64,000 bases of DNA from Flectonema sp. DT1601 (taxonomy: Eukaryota > Euglenozoa > Diplonemea > Diplonemida > Diplonemidae), in contig OZ025791.1 in assembly GCA_964019425.1 (NCBI GenBank), positions 844,501-908,500 of the forward strand. Direction: 5' to 3'. Numbering within the stretch: position 1 is the stretch's first letter; every line of letters begins with the position of its first letter. Both the position numbers and the translations under genes were made by a program. Of the stretch, positions 12,190-22,991 are shown in pieces. The notes beneath the pieces were generated by a model. That model did not search any database. It was given only the letters and a program-made list of their open reading frames with translations, and was not told where the DNA came from.

Positions 12190-13010
12190 TCAGTTCGGTT
12201 GCAGGGCCTCAGGGAGGACCTTGCTTGTTTTTTTTTTGGAATTTATTTTGTAACCCATTAAAGACGGCGGTTTTTTTTGACTTTTTTTGAATGGGGGAAG
12301 GTAGGGGCTCGGAAAGGACATTTCCTTCGACGATGACAAAGTGAACCACCATTGCCTGCCCGTTAAAATACGCATTACGACAAGGGTGAACGTAACAAAA
12401 GAAAAAAACCATAAAGACTAAAATAAGCCCAAAAATAAGCTCAGTTCTCATGACTCTTGGCGCCTCTTCAATTTTGATGTTGTTGTGAGTGCAAATCTTC
12501 CTCCTAGAACATTCTTCCCGGATAGCACCTCCCGACACAGAGGCCCCTTCGTAAGACTTCGGTGGTAATCGCCAAACAGGGTGCAGGACACAAATATACA
12601 CTTAGAGTGCGATGTGGTGTTGGTTGTCTTGTCTCTCGATGTCCCGTCGTGGAGATTCTACATGTTGTATGTAGGTACCAGTATCCTTGCCGCATTTCTT
12701 TTGGGGTAAACGTGTTGAACATCGAAACTTTCGGCAGGTAGTCGAAAACCTTTGGATGTCATCGGTTGGTACGAAGGTTTCTGTTCGCCCTCGGCTTCAC
12801 ACTATGCATCAGGTTAACACCTCCCATCGTCTTGTTGTACCTGTCCACCTGCATCGGTAGTTTGATCGGCACATTTTCTTTTCTGTTTCCCTTCTTAATC
12901 CAGCGGTATATATCGATATAGTGCTACACAGCGAACGACGCCATCCCGTCCAAGATTCGTCGTGAAACGGCCTCGATTACACCACCCCTGGGGAGTGTAA
13001 TCGAGTTAGA
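12190..13010 (-). mobile_element. Degenerate piggyBac-like DNA transposon fragment
   Basis: On the minus strand, around 12790-12910, the translation reads RWIKKG, then VPIKLPMQVDRYNKTMGGVN. Proline-rich strand, V-x-x-YN-x-x-MGGV is the hallmark of the DDE_Tnp_1_7 (piggyBac) transposase just before its third acidic residue. Stop codons interrupt both sides of this block, and later open pieces (12209-12601) do not join to it without frame changes, so it is a fossil. The expected Asp after MGGV is Asn here. The fragment is noticeably less AT-rich than its surroundings. No terminal inverted repeats were established. Alternative: another DDE transposase family. Confidence 0.55.
12972..13005. other. 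Perfect 11-bp inverted repeat (hairpin)
   Basis: CTCGATTACAC at 12972-12982 is the exact reverse complement of GTGTAATCGAG at 12995-13005, separated by 12 bp containing CCCCTGGGG. It lies at the upstream edge of the piggyBac-like fragment (in transposase orientation), so it could be an internal element palindrome rather than a host signal. Confidence 0.7.
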
Positions 13011-15212
13011 CGGGTTCCCCCGAAAATATTTCTTTTAAATAACCAATGTAGTGGTCCCCCGTCGTGGTCCCCCGTCCTTAATGGGTTAAATTCTTTTTTT
13101 CTTATTCAAAGTATTGACCCTGCAAGCCACTGCCGTGGCGGTCCTTCTTTTTTTTCCTTAGGGCAATCTATTTTTTTACGTTTTTGAAAACTAATTGTAC
13201 TGCTAATTAGAAATAATGAACATGTGTACCTGGTATCTCTTTGATATACCGCGAGATGTCTTTTTTTACTGCGAATCATTTAAGTGCTTTCCTGCAGCTA
13301 TTCCGTGTTTATTTTATGGTTTGTAATTCCTTCTTGCAAGTAATCTTGTGATTGGGATGAGTTGAATGTGCTATTAAGATAGTGGTAGGGAATATACTTC
13401 GACTCTGCAACTTGCAACGCCGCTCTGTCTTTTTAATCGAGTGGTTTGTGTTGCTCAGACAAAAAAAAACCAAAAAAAAGAAAAAAAAAATTATTTAGTG
13501 TGTTTATCTATGATGATTAATATTTTCCCCTTTTTTAAAGGCTTTGCACACTGCATCACGTCCTTCCTAACTTCAACCCGATGATAGAATCTTTTTACTG
13601 TTTTTTTCCCCCCTTATCTTATTGTTTATATGACGTGTCTTTGTTGTGCGTGTGTTTCTTCTCTCCTGCTCATTTTTTTCATTCAGTGGATTGCTCAGCC
13701 TTGCTGGCTGCTTACCAGTTCTAATCAAGCTTATTACTCTTTTCCTGTTAAAAAATTAGTTTTGGTGCAAGGTATAATTGTCATTCCTTATTATTTCTTT
13801 CTTGTTCGCTCTTTTTTTTTTTTCCCTCGCTCCTATGTGATGACAGAGAACCGTTTTTTTTTTTTTTTTTTTTTTTTGGCGGGATTTCTTTCCTTTAAAA
13901 AAAAACGTTGAGAAACTTACTTTTAGAGATTTTTTACTAAAGTTAAAGTTTTCTCTTCGTGTACGAAGCTACCCCCGCGACATGATAGTGAGGGACGAAT
14001 TTCGTAGTTGCACAGACCTCTGTCTTGCACCGAAAAAATAAAAATAAAAAGTCTGATTTTTCAAGCTATTGGTTCCTTCTTTTTTTGTTATTGGTTATTT
14101 TAAATTATTTGATATTTTTTTTTTTGGTTTTTTTTTGTTTTTTTTGTGTCCTTACAGAGCTAGAGCTACTTATATTATTTTTTACTCACCTAATTTGAAT
14201 GATTTTTAATTTATAGTACACTGAATAACAGCTGAAGCCTTTTTCGAACAATCTATGTTGGGTATTTACCAGAAGTCACATGGGTGAGTACCTCATTGAC
14301 TTTTAAACAACATCAAGATTGAAGGGGAGAGGCGGGAAAAAAAAAAAAAAGAAAAAAAAAAGATTCTTCACGCTCTAATACTGACCTGATAATATATTTT
14401 TTTAAAAAAAAAAAAACAAACAAAAATACAAAAAAACCCAACCTCTCTCTTTGTTTTGTCGTTTTTTTGTTTTTTGTTAGACATTCATCATCAGTAATTC
14501 TTACTATAAATACTCAACTCAGTCTGTCGAAAACACAATGCAAGTGTAAAGACTTAATTTCTTTTTTCCATTCTGTTTGTTTCTTCTTGTAACTTACTGA
14601 TAGGGGTATCTGTACCTGTCGAATGATGGGTTTATTTGGTGCATGTAACTGATGCGGATCCTCCCCTTTTTTTTATTATTATTGTTTTTTTTTTTTTTTT
14701 TTTTTTAAATATTGAAAGTAATAAAACTTATTTCTTCTTTTAAAGCAATCATGTCTCTCTGCGGACAGGAAAGTATCATCATCATAATAGAGAAGATTCA
14801 GCCAACTTTTACAATTTTTTTTTTTTTTTTTTTATAATTGACAAAAAAAAAAATCCTAACAAGGGAACTAATGTCACTTTACTCTTTTTTCTACCAGACG
14901 ATGTGTTTTTTATCAAAAAAAACCCGCCGCCTTTTTTTTTTCAATCTTGTCTGAATACGTTGATATTTAAAAAAAAAAAAAATAAAAAAGTGTGAAAATG
15001 AAAATATTTTGTTTTTCAGTTTGACTATTTCTTTCACCCGATTATTATTTAATACGCGCATATTAAAAATTGAAATTTAAAAAAAAAGACAAAATAGAGG
15101 TAGCTATTTGTTATTTATCAAAATTTTTTTTTTAATGTTTTGTTTTTTTTGTTCTTGTTATGAATTCTTTGTGTTACCTCGTCGGTGAGAGTCTCACAGT
15201 TGGATGGAGAAA

Positions 15213-15280
15213 ATCTAACTGTTATCTTTGTGAGGTTTTTCCTGATTTTTGGCTCCTTGGGATTCGTTTATAAATTAAAA
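15213..15280 (+). repeat. Second dispersed repeat family, copy 1
   Basis: Shares CTAACTGTT, CTTTGTGAG, TTTTCCTGATTTTTGGC and the block T-GG-TTCGT-ATAAATTAA with 17036-17100. Same orientation, no coding capacity. Confidence 0.55.
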
Positions 15281-17035
15281 TGAATGAATAAATATCTTTT
15301 AGCAGCTCTGTCGTTTTTTTTTAAAAACACACTAGTATGCATATGCGAGTATTCTGTTAATTGAAATCAGGGACGCACCATTAAATAACAAAATCCTTTC
15401 CTTATATTCGTTTTTTTTTTTTTTTTTTTTTTTTTTATTTAGTTCCAGTCCTGGCTAGCTCCGATGGACATTAAGAAAAATCAATTCTTTTTTGAAATAG
15501 AACTTACTTTTTTTGATAAATCTAAATTATCAAAAAAAAGACTGGAATGAAGTCCCCCTACGGGGGGGTGCTGATGGTACTATTTAATGAGAGCGAAACT
15601 AAGTCTTCCAATGTAAATGGAATAGCAGAGCAATGTTTTTTTTTTTAGTGCACTATTTTTTTTATAACAAACTCAAATCCTATCTCCGTGTTACCTTCCT
15701 ATCCGTTTATTTTTTATTATTATTTTTATTTTTTATTATTATTATTGTTTCTTTTAGCAGCAGTGCAACCAAGCTGCAACATATTTTTGTTGTGTTTTTG
15801 GTTTTTGTTCTTTCCCTTCTTTTTTTTTCTTTTTCATATGGCGAGTCTTCTTCGATACATAAATAAATAAAATAAATAAAATAAATAAAATAAATAATAG
15901 GTTATATTCCTTTCTTTTTTTTTCAAAAAATCTTTTTTCTTCGACCAGATTGGAAGAACACATAAGTACTTTCTCCGAGGATTGGCATGGTGCAGTGTCT
16001 CTCTGTAGAGAGACTATGAAAAACAAACAAAAGAAATTGATAAAAAACGTTTTTTTGTTCTTTTTTTTTTCCTTCATCTTCTTTAATGTTTTTCTTGTTT
16101 GCTTGCACCTCAATAAGATTTGGCACTCGGGCTGCGTCAGCATTGACAACACCAATGTATTTCCTATTTATTATTTTTTTTTTTTTTTTCAGTTCTCGTT
16201 TCGTTCTTTTTTTTTTCCCCCTTTTCTTCTTTTTTTAAAAAAAAAGAAAAAAAGATAATTTTTTCTATTTGTTGCTTTTATTAAACTAGGCTTGACTTTC
16301 AATGTTGCGAAATGTGGACAAGTCTACGTCTCGCGATGTCTGACTATTCTACGTGAGCATGACTTCCCTGATAAATGAGAAACAAACCATGGCGTGTGTT
16401 CTCCCCTGGAGAAGACTTGCCCTGTAGTGGTAGTTCTCATGTTTAAAAAAAAAAAAAAAGAAAACTTTTCATTCCTTTTCGTCTTGCTGCGCATCTTGCC
16501 TTTAATAAATACATCACGTCAGAAACCGCAGAGTCGGTCCCAATTCATTGCAGATAATTCGGTCTTCGGACATTCACGTGTCCCTTCCCCGATCCTTGCC
16601 TTTGTTTTATAAAGCTGTTTGTTGGCTTGTTTAGCTTGTTTGTTGATTGTGTTTCGTTTTTTTTAAAGTCCGTTGTTCTGTTTTTTTTTTTTTTTTTTTT
16701 ATTATAAAAAAAGTCTTTTTTATATCACATTATGAGACCTACCTAAACCGTAAGGGGGATTCGTTGTGTGTAAATAAAATGAGACTTGAATAACCTGATG
16801 TAGTTGGCTCGCCCTTACTTATGGGGAGGAGGTTAACTCATTTTTACCCTTCTTTCTGTTTTTATTTAAAAAATATTTATTGTTGTAATTGGAATATGTG
16901 TTAGGCTGCAGCTGCTCCAATTTTGGAGCAAGCTCGTCTTACGAACCACTCCTGAGGAAGTGCTCTTAAATGGGAGAAAAAAAAAAAAAACAGATAACAG
17001 ATTCTGGATGGCTTTTTATTTGGTTGGCTGGTAAC

Positions 17036-17100
17036 AATCTAACTGTTTCCTTGTGAGCTTTTCCTGATTTTTGGCTTTTTAGGCTTCGTAAATAAATTAA
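17036..17100 (+). repeat. Second dispersed repeat family, copy 2
   Basis: Partner of the copy at 15213-15280. It ends in the same ATAAATTAA/AATAAATAAA tail, which resembles a retroposed 3' end. Confidence 0.55.
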
Positions 17101-17290
17101 TAAATAAAATAATTTCTCCTTTTCATCACGTTTCGAAATTGACGGATCTTTACTTTCCTCGTCTCATATATAAGTTACTGTGTTATGAGGGTGGTCAATG
17201 TGCTTGTAGCTACAGTAACTTGTGATCCTTGATTTTTTTTTTTTTTTTTTTTTTGTGTTCCTGGTGACACTTGCTTGCCTTGGCGATACC

Positions 17291-17334
<44 letters not shown>

Positions 17335-18842
17335 CGCTGGTAATGACTACGTTTGTTTACTCTTTTGCTTGTTTTGCAAGAAAATAAAGTTGTTTCTCTT
17401 TTTTTTCGGCTTTAGAAGTAATCGGAAACCCGTTTACCGATTTACTGTTGTCACTCAATTTCTTATTATGATCGACATTAGTTGTATTTTCATTTTATAT
17501 ACCTCTTATCAAATCAATAAACCTGAATCTAATTTTCGAGTGGCACAATCTCTATGTACCTCAGCAAATCAGTGAACAAGTCATATCAGCGCCCATCAGG
17601 TTGTGATGTAGGTGAAGTGATGTTGCTTGTTTTGATGGTTGCGATTATTATTATTATTATTTTTTTTTTCCCCTTCTTCTTCACTTATGTGAGGTTTTAA
17701 AAAAAAAAAAAAGATTTTTGAAAAAAATAAATTAGAAAAGTTATAAAGTCTATTTTGAGCAGTAACAAATACGCACTATTGCGGCATTAAAAAAAATAAA
17801 TAAAAATCAGTGTGGTCACTTTGCTCTCTATTAAACGCCTCTTACACTGCCTGTTTCATGCACGTAGTGGGTCTAGTCATGTACTTCTGGTCAATTCACG
17901 TCTCTTCTCGCTAACAATTGTGGTACCGACAGATTGGTATCTTGTGAGAAGTATGACATTCTTGACTTCGATAAATATATAAAAAAATAAACAAAACACA
18001 CATAGAGGTATTGGCTAGTACAGCTTAAGAGCTTGATCTTGTTTTTTTTTTATTCTTTCACTCGATTTTTTTTCACTCTAGCAACTAATTCGAACCTACC
18101 TTTTTTCTCACACTTTGTGGCTACTATGTTGTCCTATATTAGTGTATTGTTTTTTTTATATTTTTTTACATCTCGAGAACCTTTTTTTTAAAAAAATGAA
18201 TGAACAAAAAATTAAAACTAAAGCAATTCCAGGTTTGGTGAAGGTGACATTACGGAAATATATATTTCTGGGTTCTGTAAAAAAAGTATCCTACAGAAGG
18301 TGTGCGAGCTGACTTTATTGCTCAATTCTATGTTCTGTTTTCACAGTCAAAATAAACTCACGGTTAGCAACGCAATATCAATGAGTGGTCGTTTATTGAT
18401 GTTGTGGCTGTTGTTGTTATTTGTCTTTCAAAATCCCGACCCTTCACCTTTAGTTTGTGACTGTGCGGTTATTTTTGCAGCCCTTCAGACAGGTCTTTCG
18501 ACTATGTTTTTTTTTTTGTTTGTTTTGTTTAGCAAGCGAGGCACTTTTTTTTTCCTTTAATTTAACAGTTCTGTTTTTTCTTCTTCTTTTAATGTTTTCC
18601 CTTCTATTTTCCCCTTCTCACAAAGAGGGGTTTTTTTTTTATTATATATTTTATTTTTTTGTTTTGTTTTTGTTTTGTTTACGATCGTCTGTCAACGTCT
18701 GTCTTGGACGTTATAAGAAATAGCATTCTCTAGTACAAAGAACCCCATGTTAATATCTTGGAGGTTTAGATTCCCTACCCGCAACCAAAATTCAGTTAAT
18801 TTTTTTTTTTTTTTTTTTTTTTGCGACCAATTTCTGGAAGAA

Positions 18843-18873
<31 letters not shown>

Positions 18874-19663
18874 CAAAAATTTCAATAATTAAATCGTAGC
18901 GGCATTTTTAATGCGCCACATCACTCTGTCTAAAATCGAAAGGTTGGCATCGTATACTTGTCACCCAGGGAAAGAAATTGAAACAAACAAAAAAAAAAAA
19001 TACTCAGTATGTAATAACGAGGTGTTTATTACCCTTATAGGGAGACTTACTTTGACGCTCAATGGTCTAATCAGTAAGGATGACGTAATATCATTCGGAC
19101 ATAATTGCTAGTATGAGCTGAACTCTCCCCAGCGGTGGGAAAAATGGTGCTTTATGGTCGCTGAAAAATCTTTTTGACTGATGTCAATTAGTTTGGTTCA
19201 AGAGTGTGGTACCACTTACGTGCTCCACTGAAACTTTAGTCTTCTATCACTGACTACATAAATTCACTGGGAGAGTGAAATTAGTCAACAGTTGAGATTG
19301 TCCTTTGTAATAGCCATCCCTCAAAGAATCAGAGTGGTCTTTGTTTTATTTTTATTTTTATTGTTTCGTTCTGTTCTCTAAGAACCCTCCTCAGACGTTG
19401 ATGAGTAAATTAAAAAATGGAAAGGTAGACAGCGAGTTATCATTCGGCTGTTCTTGTTTCCCCCTTTTTTTTTTCCTCTCCCTACTGCAGTAATTCCATA
19501 CCTTATACCGTATTATTAATGCTTACAAGGCTCGTAGTTGAATCTATTGGGCTTCCTCAGTGGTAACTCCCGTACTAGGTAGGCGTTACCATTATTGATT
19601 AGTCCTACTAGTGTGTGCAGCAGCAAGGATTTACAGAATAGCTGCTTCCCTCAACTTTGATAG

Positions 19664-19704
<41 letters not shown>

Positions 19705-20495
19705 TACGTGCCCCACTCCCGCTATTGCTATGACAATTTACCGTGTGGTATCCAATGACTAATGATGTTTTTTTTTTTTTTTTTTTTTTAGTGAAACTTT
19801 TTAATGAAGTTTTTGATGTCTCCCTTAAACAGGTGGTGATATTAACCAATGAATGCTCTCTTGGTATACTTCAAATCAAAGATTAATTTATCTTACAGAA
19901 GACTGGAACAGACGACAGTCAGACACTTTTTAAATTTTTTTTTTTTTTAATTTTTAGTTTGTTTTTTAATTAGGGAGGTGAAGGAAGAAAAATAAGAAAT
20001 CTAATGCGTACCCTACCAATAAAGGCTTACTTTCTCTGGTAGCAACTCTAAATTCTCTTATCATATTGTCCCTCCAACGGTGGTGGTATTTTTAGATTCA
20101 GTATGTTGTAATTATTTTTTTTTCCTTTGTTTACTTATTTATTTATTTATTTTTTTTTTTCCCCCTTTCTGCATATCACAGACATTGTGAGTTTTAAAAA
20201 AAGAAACAACAAAAAGAGATAAGCAGCACACGTAAATTTTCTATTTATGTCATCACGAAATGCGAAACTCTTGTATTCAGAAAACTGTATCAATTATGTT
20301 CCAATAGCTGGATGACAAAAATTAGACTCCATGCATGAAAGGGAGTCTTATTTGTGTACGGCTGTCGACAGGAAAAAAAAAAAAAAAATAATAACAATTG
20401 GTTCCCGTTGAGTCGAATACTTTTAAAATTATTTGCGGTACTGGATTGCATACAGTAAATTTTATTTATTTTTTCAAAAGTAAGCACAAATAACA

Positions 20496-21583
20496 ATGCT
20501 ATTACGGGCCTACCTCCTCCTATCTACAGTGGTAGCATGCATTGGTATCTCCTTTGTGAATTATAAAGACAGCAGTACAATACGAGAATTAGGAAAACAA
20601 ACGGTGTACATAGTCGCAAGCGAAGATGGTCCAGCGTTGGTATCCGCACTGGAGTATAAGCAGGGAGATGTGATAACTGATTTTAACTACGAAGGTATTG
20701 AGATGGTGTGGGTAGATAAAAACAAGATTAAGGAAGTGATGTCAGAACTTCGATTCGAAAAATGTCTTTCCAGATGGCCTTCAACTGAAACAGATGTTCT
20801 GCTACCAACATCAGAAGAGACTGGCTGGCATTGGCCGATGTACAATTCTCCATGGATTCAATACGTACATACTTCTCAGAACCCAACTGCTAAGTTCAAT
20901 GAAGACGGAAGTCTCACAGCTTTGACTGATGTCCATCCAGGATCTAAATTAACGACATTAAAAACATACGCGCAAGTTCGATTCCCGACATCAAAACCAG
21001 CTGACTCTGATTTGCAGCAAAAAGCTATCGATTTGGCTCTATTACGCAACACTGTTTATATTGATAAGTCGAAAATTCATGGTCTTGGAATATTTTGTTC
21101 ACAAGATTTTAAGAGGGGAAGTGTGTTGACTCACTTTGATTATGACGACATGACAATGACGTGGGCTCCTCATTCTGAATTGAATTCAAAACTAGAACCG
21201 AATATATCACAGCTGAGTAATTGGCAATGGTCAACCAATGGGACACATGGTTTTCTTCCAGCTCATCGAATGAGATGGTTCAATCCAGAAGCTGCTACTT
21301 TATTTATTCATTATCTTAATCACAACAGTAATGGCAATGTCCTGTACGATCAAAGCAACCAGAATTACTATGCAAGGAAGGATCTTAAAGCTGGTGATGA
21401 AATTACTGTTGACTATCGGTGTGAGATTTTTATAAGTTTTTCTTTTTTTTTGTTTCTTTTTCAAAAAGAATCCCTTGTTTATATGTGATAAAAAAATTAA
21501 ACAACAACAACAACAGGATTTACTGCAACGCCTGTTTTGAAAAAGAAATCCTACCTCATCTGGTTGGAGAAGATGAATTGTAG
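20496..21583 (+). CDS. SET-domain protein with an N-terminal signal anchor and a degenerate second SET copy
   Basis: Two exons (20496-21418, 21517-21583), 329 residues. The last 140 residues match a SET methyltransferase core: KIHGLGIFCSQDFKRGSVL (beta strands around G-x-G), YLNHNSNGN (the NHS/C knot) and DEITVDYR followed by IYCNACF. Residues 35-165 look like a diverged copy of the same domain: VYIVASEDG, GDVITDFNYEGIEMVWVD against GSVLTHFDYDDMTMTWAP, and WIQYVHTSQNPTA in place of the NH motif. Residues 1-21 are hydrophobic (signal peptide or anchor), unusual for a SET protein and suggesting an endomembrane location. The intron (98 bp, GTGTG...CAACAACAG) splits the VDYR codon; splicing gives a Cys-containing tail. 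An acceptor-like AG lies 15 bp upstream of ATG. Substrate unknown. Confidence 0.75.
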
Positions 21584-21703
21584 AGACCATTTATCTTATT
21601 TTCTTTTTTTCGTTTCTTTTTTTTTTTCTCTTGCATTTATGTCGATAACACACCACCTCCTACCAAGGCAATCCTTCAATCTCTTTTTTTAATAAATGAA
21701 TGA

Positions 21704-22840
21704 ATGTTGATTGGTATCTGTAGTAAGCGTAGCCTTCATAGTCACCTACGAAATGTTCCTGCTGTTAGGTGGAAAAAAGCTCTGGTAGGTCACAGACCAA
21801 CTGATACCTCAACATCTAAGATTTGGGGAAGTATTGAAGGACGAAATATAAGAAAAGTCATTGCATCATGCAGCGATATTAATACGCTTCATAAAATTGG
21901 ATTAGACTGGATTCACGATATGAGTACTGTTGGATGTGTGATTCAGAGATTTGGTGAGATTCCAAATACAGAATACGAAGACACGGAAATAGTCAAAATC
22001 ATCTTAAGCCTCGTACATTGCGCAGATGTATCTGAAACCCTCTTTACCCAGACAATGTCTACATTGCGAAGACTAAAGAAGACAACTGAGAGTAGAATCT
22101 TATGGAACAAAACCTCCCCATTGATAAGATCCACAGAAGTGTCTAGTACTGCTTCAATGTGGTCAGCATACGTGGATGGTGACATAGAATGGGCTACCTC
22201 AATATTTAATGAATGCATGTCAAACTCGTCACAATCTGCTCACCTCATGCAACCCTTCATCATGGCACAAGCACGTGCTGGTAATTGGGAGTTTGCTCTT
22301 TTGAAGATGACTAAGACAGTGATTAGCAGCTTACTTAAAATTGCGACATTCCAACAAAATCCAGTCGGTTGGGAAGTTCTTCGCATGGCCAGAATAAAAG
22401 AACTTCCCTTCAGCACTGCCGATCTAACTTCCATGTTACAATTTCTTATTAAAGTTGGAACTGATGGAGAGTTGGAATGGGGTTATCACCGAACAGTCAA
22501 GTATGCTACCCTGTTCGATTCCCGGTTGTTAATTTTTTTAGCTGGAATTGCAGCGCTTCGATACACGCAATCATTATCCAGTACTTGGCTGAGTTGCTAT
22601 GACCAGCACATGGCAGCTATCCACAACTTGCCTTCAAATATTTCTTGTGTAACTTGGGAGACTCGAATGTCTGATCGCCTTCAACAACTCTTTAAATGTA
22701 TTCGATATCGAGGTAATGAATGTGATAGTGATAACAGAGAAGGAGAATATACGATATCTATTCTATTAGGTAGACCTCTACCATCAGATAATGCTATAAC
22801 CGACGTCATGGCAAGACTGTCGGCATTGAAACTCAGATAG
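21704..22840 (+). CDS. Helical-repeat protein, probably organellar (PPR-like)
   Basis: A 378-residue intronless frame. The N-terminus (MLIGICSKRSLHSHLRNV) is basic and hydroxylated with no acid residues, as in mitochondrial presequences. The body is predicted all-helical; residues about 150-205 (MWSAYVDGDIEWATSIFNEC, then PFIMAQARAGNWEFALLKM) resemble pentatricopeptide-type helix pairs. No catalytic motif is recognised. The start region contains three overlapping ATGs in three frames (21696, 21700, 21704); only the third opens this frame, so either scanning is leaky or the true start lies elsewhere. A weak acceptor-like AG is at 21666-21667. A role in mitochondrial RNA metabolism is an inference from the fold alone. 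Confidence 0.65.
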   Translation: MLIGICSKRSLHSHLRNVPAVRWKKALVGHRPTDTSTSKIWGSIEGRNIRKVIASCSDINTLHKIGLDWIHDMSTVGCVIQRFGEIPNTEYEDTEIVKIILSLVHCADVSETLFTQTMSTLRRLKKTTESRILWNKTSPLIRSTEVSSTASMWSAYVDGDIEWATSIFNECMSNSSQSAHLMQPFIMAQARAGNWEFALLKMTKTVISSLLKIATFQQNPVGWEVLRMARIKELPFSTADLTSMLQFLIKVGTDGELEWGYHRTVKYATLFDSRLLIFLAGIAALRYTQSLSSTWLSCYDQHMAAIHNLPSNISCVTWETRMSDRLQQLFKCIRYRGNECDSDNREGEYTISILLGRPLPSDNAITDVMARLSALKLR

Positions 22841-22991
22841 AGCATCGGCTCAATTTTTGACTGCACCGATTCAGTCAAACTACATTCAACAGGTCAACAA
22901 CAGATGTCAAGTAATCGTTATGGTGTCTCTTATCATTTATTTTTATTATTTTATAATGAGTAAGTAAATTTCTTAAACAGGATCTTGAAAG

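Larger units (their letters stand above)
7096..20478. other. 13.4-kb gene desert with simple repeats and element debris
   Basis: No intact gene is supported on either strand. The sequence alternates moderately complex stretches with many poly-T and poly-A runs of 15-40 bp (for example A39 at 17293-17331), (CCTTT)n at 8056-8120, (AAAC)n near 9365-9402 and (AAATA)n near 15865-15898. Recognisable debris is a minus-strand piggyBac-like fragment (12190-13010), dispersed-repeat copies (8130-8400, about 20210-20260) and a second small repeat family at 15213 and 17036. Small perfect hairpins lie at 15997-16014 (GTCTCTC/GAGAGAC) and 16914-16929 (GCTCCAA/TTGGAGC). It could be a boundary between transcription units, but no strand switch is visible because genes on both sides are +. 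Confidence 0.6.

Noticed and set aside
12209-12601. Minus-strand 130-residue frame as a host membrane protein
   Set aside because: It lies within the degenerate piggyBac-like fragment, and its hydrophobic part ends in translated A-rich tracts.
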